A program made the translations under genes and the position numbers. A model generated the notes under the pieces. It did not search any database. It was not told the DNA's origin and saw only the letters and a program-made list of their open reading frames with translations. Below are positions 16,103-25,125 of a DNA stretch of 44,396 nucleotides, one piece after another. This DNA comes from an uncultured Eubacteriales bacterium (GTDB lineage: Bacteria; Bacillota; Clostridia; Oscillospirales; CAG-272): NCBI GenBank assembly GCA_934503195.1, contig CAKSVM010000016.1:1-44396 (forward strand). Direction: 5' to 3'. Position 1 is the stretch's first letter, and every line of letters begins with the position of its first letter.

Positions 16103-17119
16103 CTATCGTTTCGTCCGTGTCGACTCGCGGACGCACAGCTCTGACTTCATCGCGATTTTTATGTTCTGTATCGACGGCGAGGCCATGAGATAATTTATCG
16201 CGTTCGCGGCCTGAATTCCCATTTCGCGCGCGGGGATGCGTATCGTGGTGAGCGACGGCACGATGTATGACGCCAGCTCGACGTCGCCGAACCCGACGAC
16301 CGAAAGCTCCTCCGGAAGCTCAAACCCGGCCTTCACAAGCCCTTTTATAACCCCCAGCGCGATGACGTCTGACGTCGTGAAAACCGCGTCGGGACGCTCC
16401 TTTTCCGGGATTTCCGAAATTTTCGCCGCCGCTTCGCGGCCGGAGTCCTCACTGTATTTTCCGGAGATCATCATCCCCGGCGCGAGTCCGTGGGCTTTAA
16501 GCGCGGCAAGGTAGCCGTCGCGGCGGAGAACCGAGTTGCGGAGAGTCTCGTCGCCGTTCACAAGCGCGATTTTTCTGTGTCCGAGTCCGATGAGATATTC
16601 GACCGCGGAATACGCCGCCGCGTAGTCGTCGATGTTCACGTAGCTCACGCGCTTGTCCTCGATTCTCCGGTTGACCATCAGAAGCGGCGTTTCGCTCCGC
16701 TCGGAAAGAAGCCTCGGGATGACAATATCCTCCTGCTCGCTCTTCGTCCTTATGAAGATGAAGCCGTCGGCCGGGGAGGCGAGAAGAGCGTCCGCGCTCT
16801 CGGGAGTGCTTCCGAGCATATGAAGCGAATTCCCGATCCCAAGCTCAGAGAGCCTTCCGGTGAGTCCGGCGAGGATCGTGTAGACCGTCGGGTGATCGTG
16901 AACGCTTTTTCCGGTCGTGTCCGAGAGGACGACGCAGACGCTTTTCCGCGGCTCCGGCGTTTTTTTTCGCGGACGCTTTTTGTATCCCGAATCGTTGATC
17001 GCCTTTTCGACCCTTTCGCGCGTGTCGGGATCGACCCTGTCAGAGCCGTTGAGAACCCGTGAGACCGTCGTTATCGAAACTCCCGAAATCGCCGCGAGAT
17101 CGCGCACGGTCACCTTCAT
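16103..17119 (-). CDS. LacI/GalR-family transcriptional regulator
   Basis: 338 aa, standard length. N-terminal helix-turn-helix VTVRDLAAISGVSITTVSRVLNGSDRVDPDTRERV (residues 3-37) and hinge region, then a periplasmic-binding-protein-like ligand domain (DGFIFIRTKSEQED, YVNIDDYAAAYSAVEYLIGLGHRKIALVNGDE, PDAVFTTSDVIALGVIKGL, VVGFGD). It would repress sugar genes until the inducer binds. The start codon overlaps the stop of the aldolase gene (ATGA), showing translational coupling. Likely targets are its own operon and the divergent lipoprotein gene at 18205 (inference). Confidence 0.94.
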   Translation of the reverse strand: MKVTVRDLAAISGVSITTVSRVLNGSDRVDPDTRERVEKAINDSGYKKRPRKKTPEPRKSVCVVLSDTTGKSVHDHPTVYTILAGLTGRLSELGIGNSLHMLGSTPESADALLASPADGFIFIRTKSEQEDIVIPRLLSERSETPLLMVNRRIEDKRVSYVNIDDYAAAYSAVEYLIGLGHRKIALVNGDETLRNSVLRRDGYLAALKAHGLAPGMMISGKYSEDSGREAAAKISEIPEKERPDAVFTTSDVIALGVIKGLVKAGFELPEELSVVGFGDVELASYIVPSLTTIRIPAREMGIQAANAINYLMASPSIQNIKIAMKSELCVRESTRTKR

Positions 17120-18027
17120 TTCACAAAATACTCCGAGATCATGTCATAGTACTCGTCAAACATCCGGTCGAAATACCTGTCCGCGCCGAACGACGGCTCG
17201 CGGCAGAAGTCGGACTCAATCACCCCGCGGCGCATCAGAATCCGCTTTTCGTAGAAGATGATCATCTCGACATTCTGTCTTATGTGATTGAGAATTTCGA
17301 GCAGCGCGGTGTGAATCCGCTTGCATTCGACCCGGTCGCCCGCCATGTAGGCGTCGTAGGCGCGTTTGTAGACGTCGGCCATCGAGCAGCCCGGCATGAG
17401 TCCGACCGCTCCGCGGTCAAGAGCCTCGATCATCTGGTATCCGGCGTTTCCGACGAAGATTCTGAGATCCTTGTTTTTCCCTTCAAGCATCGAGGTGATG
17501 TATTTTCCGGCCGGCTTGCACTCGATCTTGTAGTAGCGCGCGTTCGGGGCCTCTGACGAGAGCTTTTCGAAAACTGACGGCGCGATCGCGACTCCGGTCT
17601 GCTCGGGCGCGTACTGAATCATCACCGGAATGTCGACCGAGCGGCAGACCTTAAGCATATGCTCGTAGAGCTGATCGCCCGAGGGCTTGAGGAAGAAGGG
17701 CGGGAGGAGCATCAGGCAGTCCGCGCCGAGGGCTTCGAGCTTCTTTGCCTGTTCGATCGCGCAGGCGGTCGAGTGCTTTGTGACCGACATGATCGACGGG
17801 ATTTTCGCGGCTCTGCATTCGTCGGCCGTGAGGAGAGCCATTTTGTCCTGCTCGGCGTCTGAGAGCTTGTAATATTCCCCGGCGATTCCGAAGAGAGTCA
17901 GCGCGCCGCAGCCCTCCGAGGCGAGGAAACGGAGGAGATTCTTCATCGAGTCGAAGTCGATCTCGCCGGATTTTGAGAAAGGCGTCGCGATAATCGGGCA
18001 GATTCCCGAGAGTTCGATATTTTTCAT
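17116..18027 (-). CDS. DapA/NanA-family class I aldolase
   Basis: 303 aa TIM barrel of the dihydrodipicolinate synthase/N-acetylneuraminate lyase superfamily. Family marks: GICPIIATPF, the pyruvate-carboxylate loop LFGIAGEYYKLS (45-56), Tyr139 in IQYAPEQTG and Schiff-base Lys167 in YYKIE. First gene of an operon with LacI and an SDR, and 2.7 kb from a sugar-acid dehydratase across a divergent region, so 2-keto-3-deoxy sugar acid aldolase is a better guess than lysine synthesis. A lysine-pathway enzyme would usually have a canonical GTTGE loop, which is altered here. AAAGGA precedes the ATG. Confidence 0.9.
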   Translation of the reverse strand: MKNIELSGICPIIATPFSKSGEIDFDSMKNLLRFLASEGCGALTLFGIAGEYYKLSDAEQDKMALLTADECRAAKIPSIMSVTKHSTACAIEQAKKLEALGADCLMLLPPFFLKPSGDQLYEHMLKVCRSVDIPVMIQYAPEQTGVAIAPSVFEKLSSEAPNARYYKIECKPAGKYITSMLEGKNKDLRIFVGNAGYQMIEALDRGAVGLMPGCSMADVYKRAYDAYMAGDRVECKRIHTALLEILNHIRQNVEMIIFYEKRILMRRGVIESDFCREPSFGADRYFDRMFDEYYDMISEYFVK

Positions 18028-18071
18028 GTATCATGATCCTTTATGAAATTTCAGGCTTTGCCTGTGAGAAT

Positions 18072-18100
18072 ATTATATCAGGAAATCCTCCGGATTGCAA
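18072..18100 (-). promoter_or_regulatory. Promoter of the aldolase/lacI/SDR operon
   Basis: Minus strand TTGCAA (18095-18100), 17-bp spacer, TATAAT (18072-18077). It faces away from the promoter at 18142-18170. Between them is a direct repeat TTTGTTTCATTTTGTTTCATTTCGG; no clear LacI-type palindrome is visible. Confidence 0.75.
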
Positions 18101-18141
18101 GAGGTGAATTTGTTTCATTTTGTTTCATTTCGGCGAGGGAC

Positions 18142-18170
18142 TGGACAAACGGCGGAATTTGTGGTATACT
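18142..18170 (+). promoter_or_regulatory. Promoter of the sugar-binding lipoprotein gene
   Basis: TGGACA (18142-18147), 17-bp spacer ending TGTGG, TATACT (18165-18170); 35 bp to the ATG. Confidence 0.75.
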
Positions 18171-18204
18171 CAATAAAAACAAAACTCTGAAAGGCGGATA
18201 TATC

Positions 18205-19650
18205 ATGAAAAGAACAAATCTTATCGCAATTATCCTGTTCGCCTCGATTCTGGTTTCCTGCGGGAGCGGAGCGGGCGGAAACGACACCACCGACGACAAG
18301 GGCGGTGAGACAACAACCGACGCCGTGACCACCGAGGAAACCGACGGACTTCCCGACAAGAAGCTTGACGGCTTTGAGCTGAGATTCTATAACTACAACA
18401 GGGAATGGTTCGTCTGGGCTGAGAATCAGCTCGATATCGATTCCGAGACCGGAGACGTGCTGAACGACGCGATCTATAAGCGCAACCGGAAGATCGAGGA
18501 GCGTTTTGACGCGAAGATCACCGAGACGACAGTCAATGACACAAAGACCGAGATTGGGAATATCGTCATGTCGGGCGACGACCTGTTTGACATTGTTATG
18601 CTCTATGACATGGACGTGGCGTCGATCTTCTCGAATGATATAATCGTACCGTGGAACAATATGCCGTATGTCAATTTCGGAAAACCGTGGTGGGATTCGG
18701 TCGCGAACTCGGTTTTCTCGGTGAACGGCGAGCAGTTCGCCGCGGTCGGGGATTTCTCAATGTCGATGAGATCCAGAAACTATCTCTGGATCATGAACAA
18801 GACGATGTATTCCGAGGCCGGCGACACGAACGATATCTACAAGCTGGTCTATGACGGCGACTGGACATACGACAGGTTCCTCTCGATCGCCAAGGATTTT
18901 GTGAACGACACGAACGGCGACGGAAAGATGGACGAAAACGACCGCTACGGCGTGACGTCGGCGGTAAAGCTCTACTATGAGGCGATGTTCGCCTCGGCGG
19001 GATGCAGATATGTCGATACTGACAAGAACGGCGATCTCCATTTCACTCTGGCAAACGATAACCGCGCGGTCGAGGTACTCGGCAGACTCTTTGAACTCAA
19101 CACCGGAGACACCTATTACTCGGCCGGAACCGACATTCACAACACGAATTTTGATTTCTTCATGAACCGCCACGCGCTCTTCATCGCAACCTCGACAGCC
19201 TATATCTCGCGTTTCCGCGAATTTGAGGACGATATCGCCTTCCTTCCGGTTCCGAAATATGACGCGGATCAGGAGGAATACCGATCGCTCTCGGCCGGAG
19301 GAACAGTCGCCGCGATTCCCGCGACGGTCACGGATGAACGCAAGGAGAACATCGGACTCCTTCTGGAGGCACTCTCGTTTGAGTCGAATAAAACCGTACT
19401 CCCGGCCTACTACGAAAGCACGCTCAAAGGAAAATTCACGCGTGACGACGACTCGGTGAAGATGCTTGACATAATCCTCGGAAGCTCGTTCTATGACCTC
19501 GGAGTCTCAATCTGGCCGAATCAGACGCTTCACCCGATAATGCAGAACGTATTCCTGCCGATGAACAACACGCTCGCTTCCACGATCGCCGGAATGACCG
19601 CGAACGCCGAGGCTGAGATCGCGAAAGTAACCGAAAAGAACTCAAAGTGA
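18205..19650 (+). CDS. Extracellular solute-binding lipoprotein (family 1 type)
   Basis: 481 aa. Lipoprotein signal MKRTNLIAIILFASILVSC with lipobox LVSC, then an acidic/Thr-rich linker to about residue 50 and a two-lobe binding fold of the large ABC sugar-binding type (FELRFYNYNREWFVWAENQLD, MSGDDLFDIVMLYDMDVAS, YDGDWTYDRFLSIAKDFVNDTNGDGKMDENDRYGV, with an Asp/Asn-rich calcium-like loop). No permease or ATPase gene follows, so it would need transporter partners encoded elsewhere or serve as a surface sugar binder. The start at 18205 follows AAAGGCGG and begins the signal peptide; the longer open frame to 18043 runs through the promoter. Confidence 0.9.
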   Translation: MKRTNLIAIILFASILVSCGSGAGGNDTTDDKGGETTTDAVTTEETDGLPDKKLDGFELRFYNYNREWFVWAENQLDIDSETGDVLNDAIYKRNRKIEERFDAKITETTVNDTKTEIGNIVMSGDDLFDIVMLYDMDVASIFSNDIIVPWNNMPYVNFGKPWWDSVANSVFSVNGEQFAAVGDFSMSMRSRNYLWIMNKTMYSEAGDTNDIYKLVYDGDWTYDRFLSIAKDFVNDTNGDGKMDENDRYGVTSAVKLYYEAMFASAGCRYVDTDKNGDLHFTLANDNRAVEVLGRLFELNTGDTYYSAGTDIHNTNFDFFMNRHALFIATSTAYISRFREFEDDIAFLPVPKYDADQEEYRSLSAGGTVAAIPATVTDERKENIGLLLEALSFESNKTVLPAYYESTLKGKFTRDDDSVKMLDIILGSSFYDLGVSIWPNQTLHPIMQNVFLPMNNTLASTIAGMTANAEAEIAKVTEKNSK

Positions 19651-19661
19651 GGAGAACCCGG

Positions 19662-20720
19662 ATGTACGACATACCCCTTGACGACTACCCCCGCCTTCCC
19701 GGCGAGACCGACGATTCCCCGCGGATTCTCCGCGCGGTTGACGACTGCTATGATTCCGTTCTCTATATCCCGCGCGGAATGTATGAGATCGCGTCCCCGA
19801 TAAAAATCGGCAATTTCTGCTCGCTTCTGATGCACAAGAGCGCGGTTCTGCGCGCCGTGAAAGAGATGGACTTTGTGATCGAGTGGGACGGCGGCGAGCA
19901 GTACAACGACCTCATTGTCTACGACAGAGACGGCAATATCTTCGACGACGCGAATCTGTTCATCTCGGGCGGAGACATCGACGGCGCGGGGCTTGCCAGC
20001 TGCCTTCGGATCGGCGGATACCATCACTTCACGCTGAAGGACATAACCCTCCACAACGGAAAGAAATACGGACTCTGCAACTCGGGAAATCACGGCTATG
20101 AGCTGATCGCGACGAATGTCTACGCCAAATGCACGATTTCCGGACTCTCGGGGAATGTCGGAATCTACGGCGATATGTGCGACAGCCACTATACCGACTG
20201 CGTCGTCGTCGATTACACTACCGGAGTCGAGATGCGCGGATCGTCGAACCGTCTCACCAGATGCCACGTCTGGGGCGGAATCGTAAAGCCGAAGACCGGA
20301 TTCACACAGGAGGAATGGTGTGAGGTCTACCGCCGGAGAAGACTCGGGGTCGACGTCTACGATCAGAAGGCCGGGAACGATTGGGCGACCGACAATATTC
20401 CCGAAATGCTGATTGATTCCTGCTGTTTCAGAATCAGGGGCGGTTCTAACGTCCTGACCGGATGCTACGGCGATACCGGAAAGACTGCTTTCGAAATCCA
20501 TCAGCCGACGACGATGGACAGCTGCGGTTCGTTCAACAACTTCCGCTTTGGTATGGCGGGCGACCTCGCGATTGACCATAAGGGCGGCGATCTCTATATC
20601 ATGAACTGCGATTTCCGCAAATGCACGCCGACCTCCGAACTCTATCACGGCGACGCCTCGCACCTCCATGTAGTCAACACAAGAACGGCGGGGTATGAAT
20701 TCCCCCGCTCAGAAAACTGA
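19662..20720 (+). CDS. Right-handed beta-helix protein
   Basis: 352 aa without signal peptide. Repeated short strands typical of a parallel beta-helix of the pectin lyase-like superfamily: LFISGGDIDGAG, LKDITLHNGKKYGL, LIATNVYAKCTISGLSG, LTRCHVWGG, VLTGCYGDTG, LYIMNCDFRKC. The N-terminal part contains DSPRILRAVDDCYDSVLYIPRGMYEIASPI, like the start of pectate-lyase-3 or polygalacturonase-like domains. No clear catalytic triad was recognised, so lyase, hydrolase and non-enzymatic roles remain open. GAGGAG lies 8 nt before the ATG at 19662. It follows the binding protein by 11 bp and overlaps no gene; probably the same transcript. Confidence 0.82.
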   Translation: MYDIPLDDYPRLPGETDDSPRILRAVDDCYDSVLYIPRGMYEIASPIKIGNFCSLLMHKSAVLRAVKEMDFVIEWDGGEQYNDLIVYDRDGNIFDDANLFISGGDIDGAGLASCLRIGGYHHFTLKDITLHNGKKYGLCNSGNHGYELIATNVYAKCTISGLSGNVGIYGDMCDSHYTDCVVVDYTTGVEMRGSSNRLTRCHVWGGIVKPKTGFTQEEWCEVYRRRRLGVDVYDQKAGNDWATDNIPEMLIDSCCFRIRGGSNVLTGCYGDTGKTAFEIHQPTTMDSCGSFNNFRFGMAGDLAIDHKGGDLYIMNCDFRKCTPTSELYHGDASHLHVVNTRTAGYEFPRSEN

Positions 20721-20736
20721 CAAGAGAAAGAACATT

Positions 20737-22431
20737 ATGCAGAACAACTACTCCCCCGAATGGAAAAAGCGCGGAGACCGCACGGGGCTTCTCCGCAACG
20801 CCCTCTTAAAATCGATGGGCTATACCGACAAGGATATCGAAAAGCCGATCATCGGCATAATCAACACATGGGCCGAGACAAATCCCGGACATTATCATTT
20901 CCGTCAGCTCGCCGAGGCTGTCAAGCGCGGAGTCTGGGCGGCCGGAGGATTCCCGCTCGAGGTCAACACGCTCTCGATCTGCGAGGTCTTCTTCGATCTT
21001 TCAAGCCTTATCTACCGGAATCTTCTCTCGATGACGACCGAGGAGCTGATCTCGCGTCATCCCTTTGACGGCGTCGTCCTGATCGGCGGATGCGACAAGA
21101 ATGTCCCCGCGCAGCTTATGGCCGCGGTCTCGGCGAACAAGCCGACGATCTTCCTCCCCGGCGGCGCGATGCTCCCCGGTCATTTCAAGGGAAAGCAGCT
21201 CGTCTGCGGAACCGACAGTTTCCATATCTATAACCGCTTCACGTCGGGCGAAATCACTCTCGAAGAGATGACGAAATACGAGGGCTGCCTCTACGGAAGC
21301 GCGGGAGCCTGCCCGATCATGGGAACCGCCAACACCTGTCAGACCGTCGCCGAGGCGATGGGAATCGCGCTTCCGGGTTCGGCTTCGTCGCTCGGGGTCT
21401 CGGCCGAAAAGGCACGCACGGCCGAGGAGACCGGTCGCGCTATCGTTGAGCTTGTCGAGAAGGACATAAAGTGCCTTGACATAATCACGCGCGAGTCGAT
21501 CGAGAACGCGATAACCGTCCTGATGGCGGCCGGAGGCTCGACGAACCTTATAATCCACCTGATGGCGATCGCGCGCCGCGCGAATATTCCGCTCGAACTC
21601 GAGGATTTCCAGAGGATAAGCGACAAAACCCCGGTTCTTGTCAACGTCAAACCCCACGGCGACGGCGCGGTCGGAACCGATTTCCACAACGCGGGCGGTG
21701 TCTTCTCGCTGATGAAGGAGCTTGAGGGTCATCTCCATACCGACTGCCTTACGGTCAGCGGCAAGACGCTCGGCGAGAATCTTAAGGACGCCGATCTTCC
21801 CTACGACACGAACATGATCCGTCCGCTTGACAACCCGATCGAGGAAAAGGGTGGAATCGCGATTCTCCGCGGAAATCTCGCGCCGGGAGGGGCGGTCATC
21901 AAGCGGAGCGCGGCAAGTCCGGAGCTTTTATATCACAAAGGCCCCGCGAAGGTCTTCGACAGCCTTGAAAAATGCCGCGAGTATCTGCTCTCTGACGATT
22001 CGGACATTGACGGGAACACGGTCGTCGTTCTGCGCGGATACGGTCCGGTCGGCGCGCCGGGAATGCCTGAGAACGGTAACTCGATGCCGCTTCCGCCAAA
22101 GCTCAGAAAGCGCGGGATAAACGATTTCGTGAGGATAACCGACTCGAGAATGTCGGGCGGATGCTTCGGGACGCAGGTACTCCACGTGACGCCCGAGAGC
22201 GCGACAGGAGGCCCATTGGCGGCTGTCCGCGACGGGGATATCATAACTCTTGACACCGACAACGGAATCCTCTCGGTAGACCTCACCGACGCCGAGATCG
22301 CGGAACGCCTGAAGGATTTCAAGCCTCAGACCCACCCAGAGATAAAGCGCGGGTTTGTCAGGAACTTCATTGACAACGTGACTCAGGCCGACGAGGGCTG
22401 TGATCTGACCTATCTTCAGTACAAGGAGTGA
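20737..22431 (+). CDS. IlvD/Edd-family sugar-acid dehydratase
   Basis: 564 aa. The IlvD/Edd family removes water from sugar acids (pentonate, gluconate types) or dihydroxy acids using an iron-sulfur cluster and Mg2+. Seen: INTWAETNPGHYHFR (42-56), IGGCDKNVPAQLMAA with Cys119, GSAGACPIMGTANTC with Cys192, and the C-terminal RMSGGCFG.QVLHV. Pattern and length are closer to pentonate/sugar-acid dehydratases than to the branched-chain amino acid enzyme. The first cluster Cys expected in NPC[NH] is Gly51 here. Start at ATG 20737 (AAGAGAAAG upstream); the longer frame would overlap the beta-helix gene. Product would be a 2-keto-3-deoxy acid for the DapA-type aldolase (inference). Confidence 0.88.
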   Translation: MQNNYSPEWKKRGDRTGLLRNALLKSMGYTDKDIEKPIIGIINTWAETNPGHYHFRQLAEAVKRGVWAAGGFPLEVNTLSICEVFFDLSSLIYRNLLSMTTEELISRHPFDGVVLIGGCDKNVPAQLMAAVSANKPTIFLPGGAMLPGHFKGKQLVCGTDSFHIYNRFTSGEITLEEMTKYEGCLYGSAGACPIMGTANTCQTVAEAMGIALPGSASSLGVSAEKARTAEETGRAIVELVEKDIKCLDIITRESIENAITVLMAAGGSTNLIIHLMAIARRANIPLELEDFQRISDKTPVLVNVKPHGDGAVGTDFHNAGGVFSLMKELEGHLHTDCLTVSGKTLGENLKDADLPYDTNMIRPLDNPIEEKGGIAILRGNLAPGGAVIKRSAASPELLYHKGPAKVFDSLEKCREYLLSDDSDIDGNTVVVLRGYGPVGAPGMPENGNSMPLPPKLRKRGINDFVRITDSRMSGGCFGTQVLHVTPESATGGPLAAVRDGDIITLDTDNGILSVDLTDAEIAERLKDFKPQTHPEIKRGFVRNFIDNVTQADEGCDLTYLQYKE

Positions 22432-22432
22432 C

Positions 22433-22450
22433 TTTCCACAGCTCTGTGGA
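22433..22450 (+). terminator. Weak hairpin after the dehydratase gene
   Basis: 7-bp stem TCCACAG/CTGTGGA with a 2-nt loop right after the stop codon but without a T-tract, so termination is doubtful. Confidence 0.3.
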
Positions 22451-22505
22451 TTCACGGACTAAACCACAGGTTGAAAAAATTCTCCGCCGTTCAACAACGA
22501 AACTG

Positions 22506-22534
22506 TTGCGGGGAGTGCGAAAGTATGGTATAAT
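22506..22534 (+). promoter_or_regulatory. Promoter of the XRE/hydrolase operon
   Basis: TTGCGG (22506-22511), 17-bp spacer, TATAAT (22529-22534) preceded by TATGG. Confidence 0.75.
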
Positions 22535-22581
22535 ATTCTTACGTTCCGGGACGAATAAACAAAAAACGCGAGGTATTTACA

Positions 22582-23391
22582 ATGCTTGACATCATGACCT
22601 TCGGGGCGAAGCTCCGTGAACACAGGCGGTCGCTCGGTCTGACACAGGAAAGCGTCGCCGCGAAAATCGGCGTCTCGGCTCAGGCCGTATCGAAGTGGGA
22701 GGGAGGAGAATGCCTTCCCGACGTCTTCAACCTGAAAGCGATAAGCGAGGTCTACGGCGTTTCGGCGGATATCCTGCTCGAAACCGAAAAATCCGGCGGC
22801 GTTGAATCGGCCGCGTCGAAAATCGGTCAGATCGCCGATGAGTACGTCTGGAGCGCCGGCGAAAAGCGCGGGGAGAATTCGCATCATGATCTCGGAGAAG
22901 ATCTTCTGAGACTCTGGAAGCCGATATATTTCACCGAGGCCGGAGACCGTGAGAAGGCGCGCGAGGACGCGGAGCGCGGCGATCTTCGGATCTTAAGTGA
23001 CTTCGGAATGAAGCTCTGGGACGACGACGGAATCGTCTGCGTCGTGAAGAATTCGCTCCGCGGCAAGCTCTCGTTCGGTGAGCGCGAGGAAAAGCTCCTG
23101 GGGCTTATGGGAAGTCACGGCGGACTCAAGCTCATCGCGGCTCTCGACCCGGTCGAGCCGATACAGAAGGATAAGCTCACCGAAATCTGCGGGCTTGACG
23201 AAGGGACGCTTGACAGACTTCTCATAGCATTTATCGGGGCGGGAATCGCCGAACACGTGAACGCCGGTTTTTACAAGGCCGAGGGCTGGAAGCTCTGCGC
23301 GAAGTGCGGCATCGCGGCGTATATGCTTCTCGCGGCGGCGCATATTCTGTCAAAGAAAAAGTACACGCTGAGCGAATATATCCCCGGATAG
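22582..23391 (+). CDS. XRE-family regulator with unknown C-terminal domain
   Basis: 269 aa. Residues 7-62 are a classical helix-turn-helix (FGAKLREHRRSLGLTQESVAAKIGVSAQAVSKWEGG), with ADILLE at its end. Residues 90-269 are an acidic/basic soluble domain; around 180-235 (LIAALDPVEPIQKDKLTEICGLDEGTLDRLLIAFIGAGI) it looks like a second winged helix. The ATG at 22582 has a weak GAGG 8 nt upstream; another Met at 22594 is possible. Next gene starts 12 bp downstream, so it probably regulates or is co-expressed with that hydrolase. Confidence 0.85.
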   Translation: MLDIMTFGAKLREHRRSLGLTQESVAAKIGVSAQAVSKWEGGECLPDVFNLKAISEVYGVSADILLETEKSGGVESAASKIGQIADEYVWSAGEKRGENSHHDLGEDLLRLWKPIYFTEAGDREKAREDAERGDLRILSDFGMKLWDDDGIVCVVKNSLRGKLSFGEREEKLLGLMGSHGGLKLIAALDPVEPIQKDKLTEICGLDEGTLDRLLIAFIGAGIAEHVNAGFYKAEGWKLCAKCGIAAYMLLAAAHILSKKKYTLSEYIPG

Positions 23392-23403
23392 AAAGGAAAT
23401 AAC

Positions 23404-25119
23404 ATGGATTTTGAAATGTCATCCGAGAGCGGCGCGTTCCGCGTCGCTGAAAACGGGAGGATTCTCTTTGAGAGCGGCGATTGCCAGCTTCCGGAGGGCG
23501 TCAGCGCGTCGTGTGAGACGAAGGAGAACGAGCTGCGGATTTATGTCGACCCGCCGGTTTGTGAGCCAATGCGTCAGTTCGGATTCCCCGCGGCGATAAT
23601 TCCCGAGGACAGCGATATACTTCTCATCCCGCATTTTGAGGGCTTCAGGATAAAGGCCGACGACATAAGCTTCCCGATCCCCGAAAGACTCTACGCGAGC
23701 GGAACCGGACTCTCGATGGCGTTTTACGGAATCCTGAGACGCGGATATTTTCTCCTCTGCGCGATATACACGAACCTTGACGCGGATCTCCTGATGGAGA
23801 AGAGGGACGGACTCTTCGCGCCGCGCGTTGAATGGCTCCCCGAGAAGGGGAAGGGCGGATACCGACGCGAGATCCGTTATATCGCCGGAAAAGGCGGGAT
23901 AAGCGAGCTTTGCGCGAAGTACCGTGAGATCGCCGACGAGAAGGGCTTCCGGAAGACCTTTGACGAGAGGGCGAAGGAGAATCCCGGAATTTCGCGTCTT
24001 GTGGGCGCGGCCGACGTCTGGCTCTGGAACGACGACGCTATGGATAAGCTCTACTCCGAGAACGCGGTCTATCATGTCCCGACAAAGGAGCAGAACGCCG
24101 AACGGGTCAGAATCGCGCGCGATATGAAGGAAGCCGGGATGGATCACGTTCTCTGGAGCGTATTCGACGAGAATGTCGACAAGGCGACGGTTGACGAGGT
24201 GAAGAAGCTCGGATATCTCACGACCTTTTACGATATCTACACCGACGTGATTCCGCGCGAGATCGAGAATCTGATCCCCGACACAAGGCGCGAACGCTGC
24301 AAGCCGAGACGTGACTGCTACCCCGACGGAATCATGAGAAACGCCGACGGAACGATGCAGAAGGCCTGGCAGCTCAAGGGAAAGGACGGAGAGTTTCATT
24401 TCCAGAACCGGATCTGCGACGCGGCCGCGCTTGAACGCGCCTCAAAGGTGGTTCCAGAGCATTCGGAAAGGTACGGGCTTGAGGGGCGGTTTCTTGACGT
24501 TCAGTGCGTCTCGGCCGGGGAATGCTATGACGCGCGCCACCCGATGACAAGGCGGACGTCGTTTGACTATAAGCGCGGACTCTTTGAGATGCTCCATGAG
24601 AATAAACTTGTCGCGGGAACCGAGGTCGGCTGTGAGGACGCGGCGGCGGGATTTGACTATGACGAGGGTATGCTCTCTCCGGTGCTGGCGAGACAATACG
24701 ACGCGGGACGGCGGATGACACATATCTACGAGGGCGGCGCGATCGAGCCGAAGATACGTGAAATCATGCTGAATCCGAAATACCGCGTCCCGCTCTGGGA
24801 GCTTGTCTATCACGGCTGTGTGCAGTCCTACTGGTACTGGGGCGACAGCGCGAACTGTATGCCGGAGCTTATAAGGCTTCGCGACAAGTTCTGCGGGCTC
24901 TGGGGACTTCCGTCGATCTACAGCTTCAAAGTGTCCGACTGGGAGCGGCTTAAGCCGATTATAACCGAGTCGTATCAGAGAACCACGCCCTCCTCAAGAA
25001 GGCTCGGGAGCGCGGCGATGACGGGGTTTGAGTGGCTTGACGACGAGGGGCTTATCCAGCGGACGACCTTCTCTGACGGAACGGTGATAACGGTGGATTT
25101 CTCCGAGGATATCGGCTGA
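23404..25119 (+). CDS. Probable TIM-barrel glycoside hydrolase, family uncertain
   Basis: 571 aa, no signal peptide, so cytoplasmic. N-terminal 165 residues are a beta-rich domain; from about 200 a barrel-like succession: VWLWNDD, MDHVLWSVFDENV, GYLTTFYDIYTD, then GRFLDVQCVSAGECYDARHPMTR with Asp365, KLVAGTEVGCEDAA with Glu407, and PLWELVYHGCVQSYWYWGDS. The layout resembles a retaining glycosidase with Asp/Glu acids on strand ends, recalling proteins in the DUF5696/GH101-like group, but I cannot name a family with confidence. AAAGGA lies 7 nt before the ATG. Second gene of an operon with the XRE regulator. Confidence 0.72.
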   Translation: MDFEMSSESGAFRVAENGRILFESGDCQLPEGVSASCETKENELRIYVDPPVCEPMRQFGFPAAIIPEDSDILLIPHFEGFRIKADDISFPIPERLYASGTGLSMAFYGILRRGYFLLCAIYTNLDADLLMEKRDGLFAPRVEWLPEKGKGGYRREIRYIAGKGGISELCAKYREIADEKGFRKTFDERAKENPGISRLVGAADVWLWNDDAMDKLYSENAVYHVPTKEQNAERVRIARDMKEAGMDHVLWSVFDENVDKATVDEVKKLGYLTTFYDIYTDVIPREIENLIPDTRRERCKPRRDCYPDGIMRNADGTMQKAWQLKGKDGEFHFQNRICDAAALERASKVVPEHSERYGLEGRFLDVQCVSAGECYDARHPMTRRTSFDYKRGLFEMLHENKLVAGTEVGCEDAAAGFDYDEGMLSPVLARQYDAGRRMTHIYEGGAIEPKIREIMLNPKYRVPLWELVYHGCVQSYWYWGDSANCMPELIRLRDKFCGLWGLPSIYSFKVSDWERLKPIITESYQRTTPSSRRLGSAAMTGFEWLDDEGLIQRTTFSDGTVITVDFSEDIG

Positions 25120-25125
25120 CATGAA

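Noticed and set aside
17116..18027. dapA of lysine synthesis, given hom nearby
   Set aside because: Operon partners are a LacI regulator and an SDR, and the substrate loop is altered; hom is a separate transcript.
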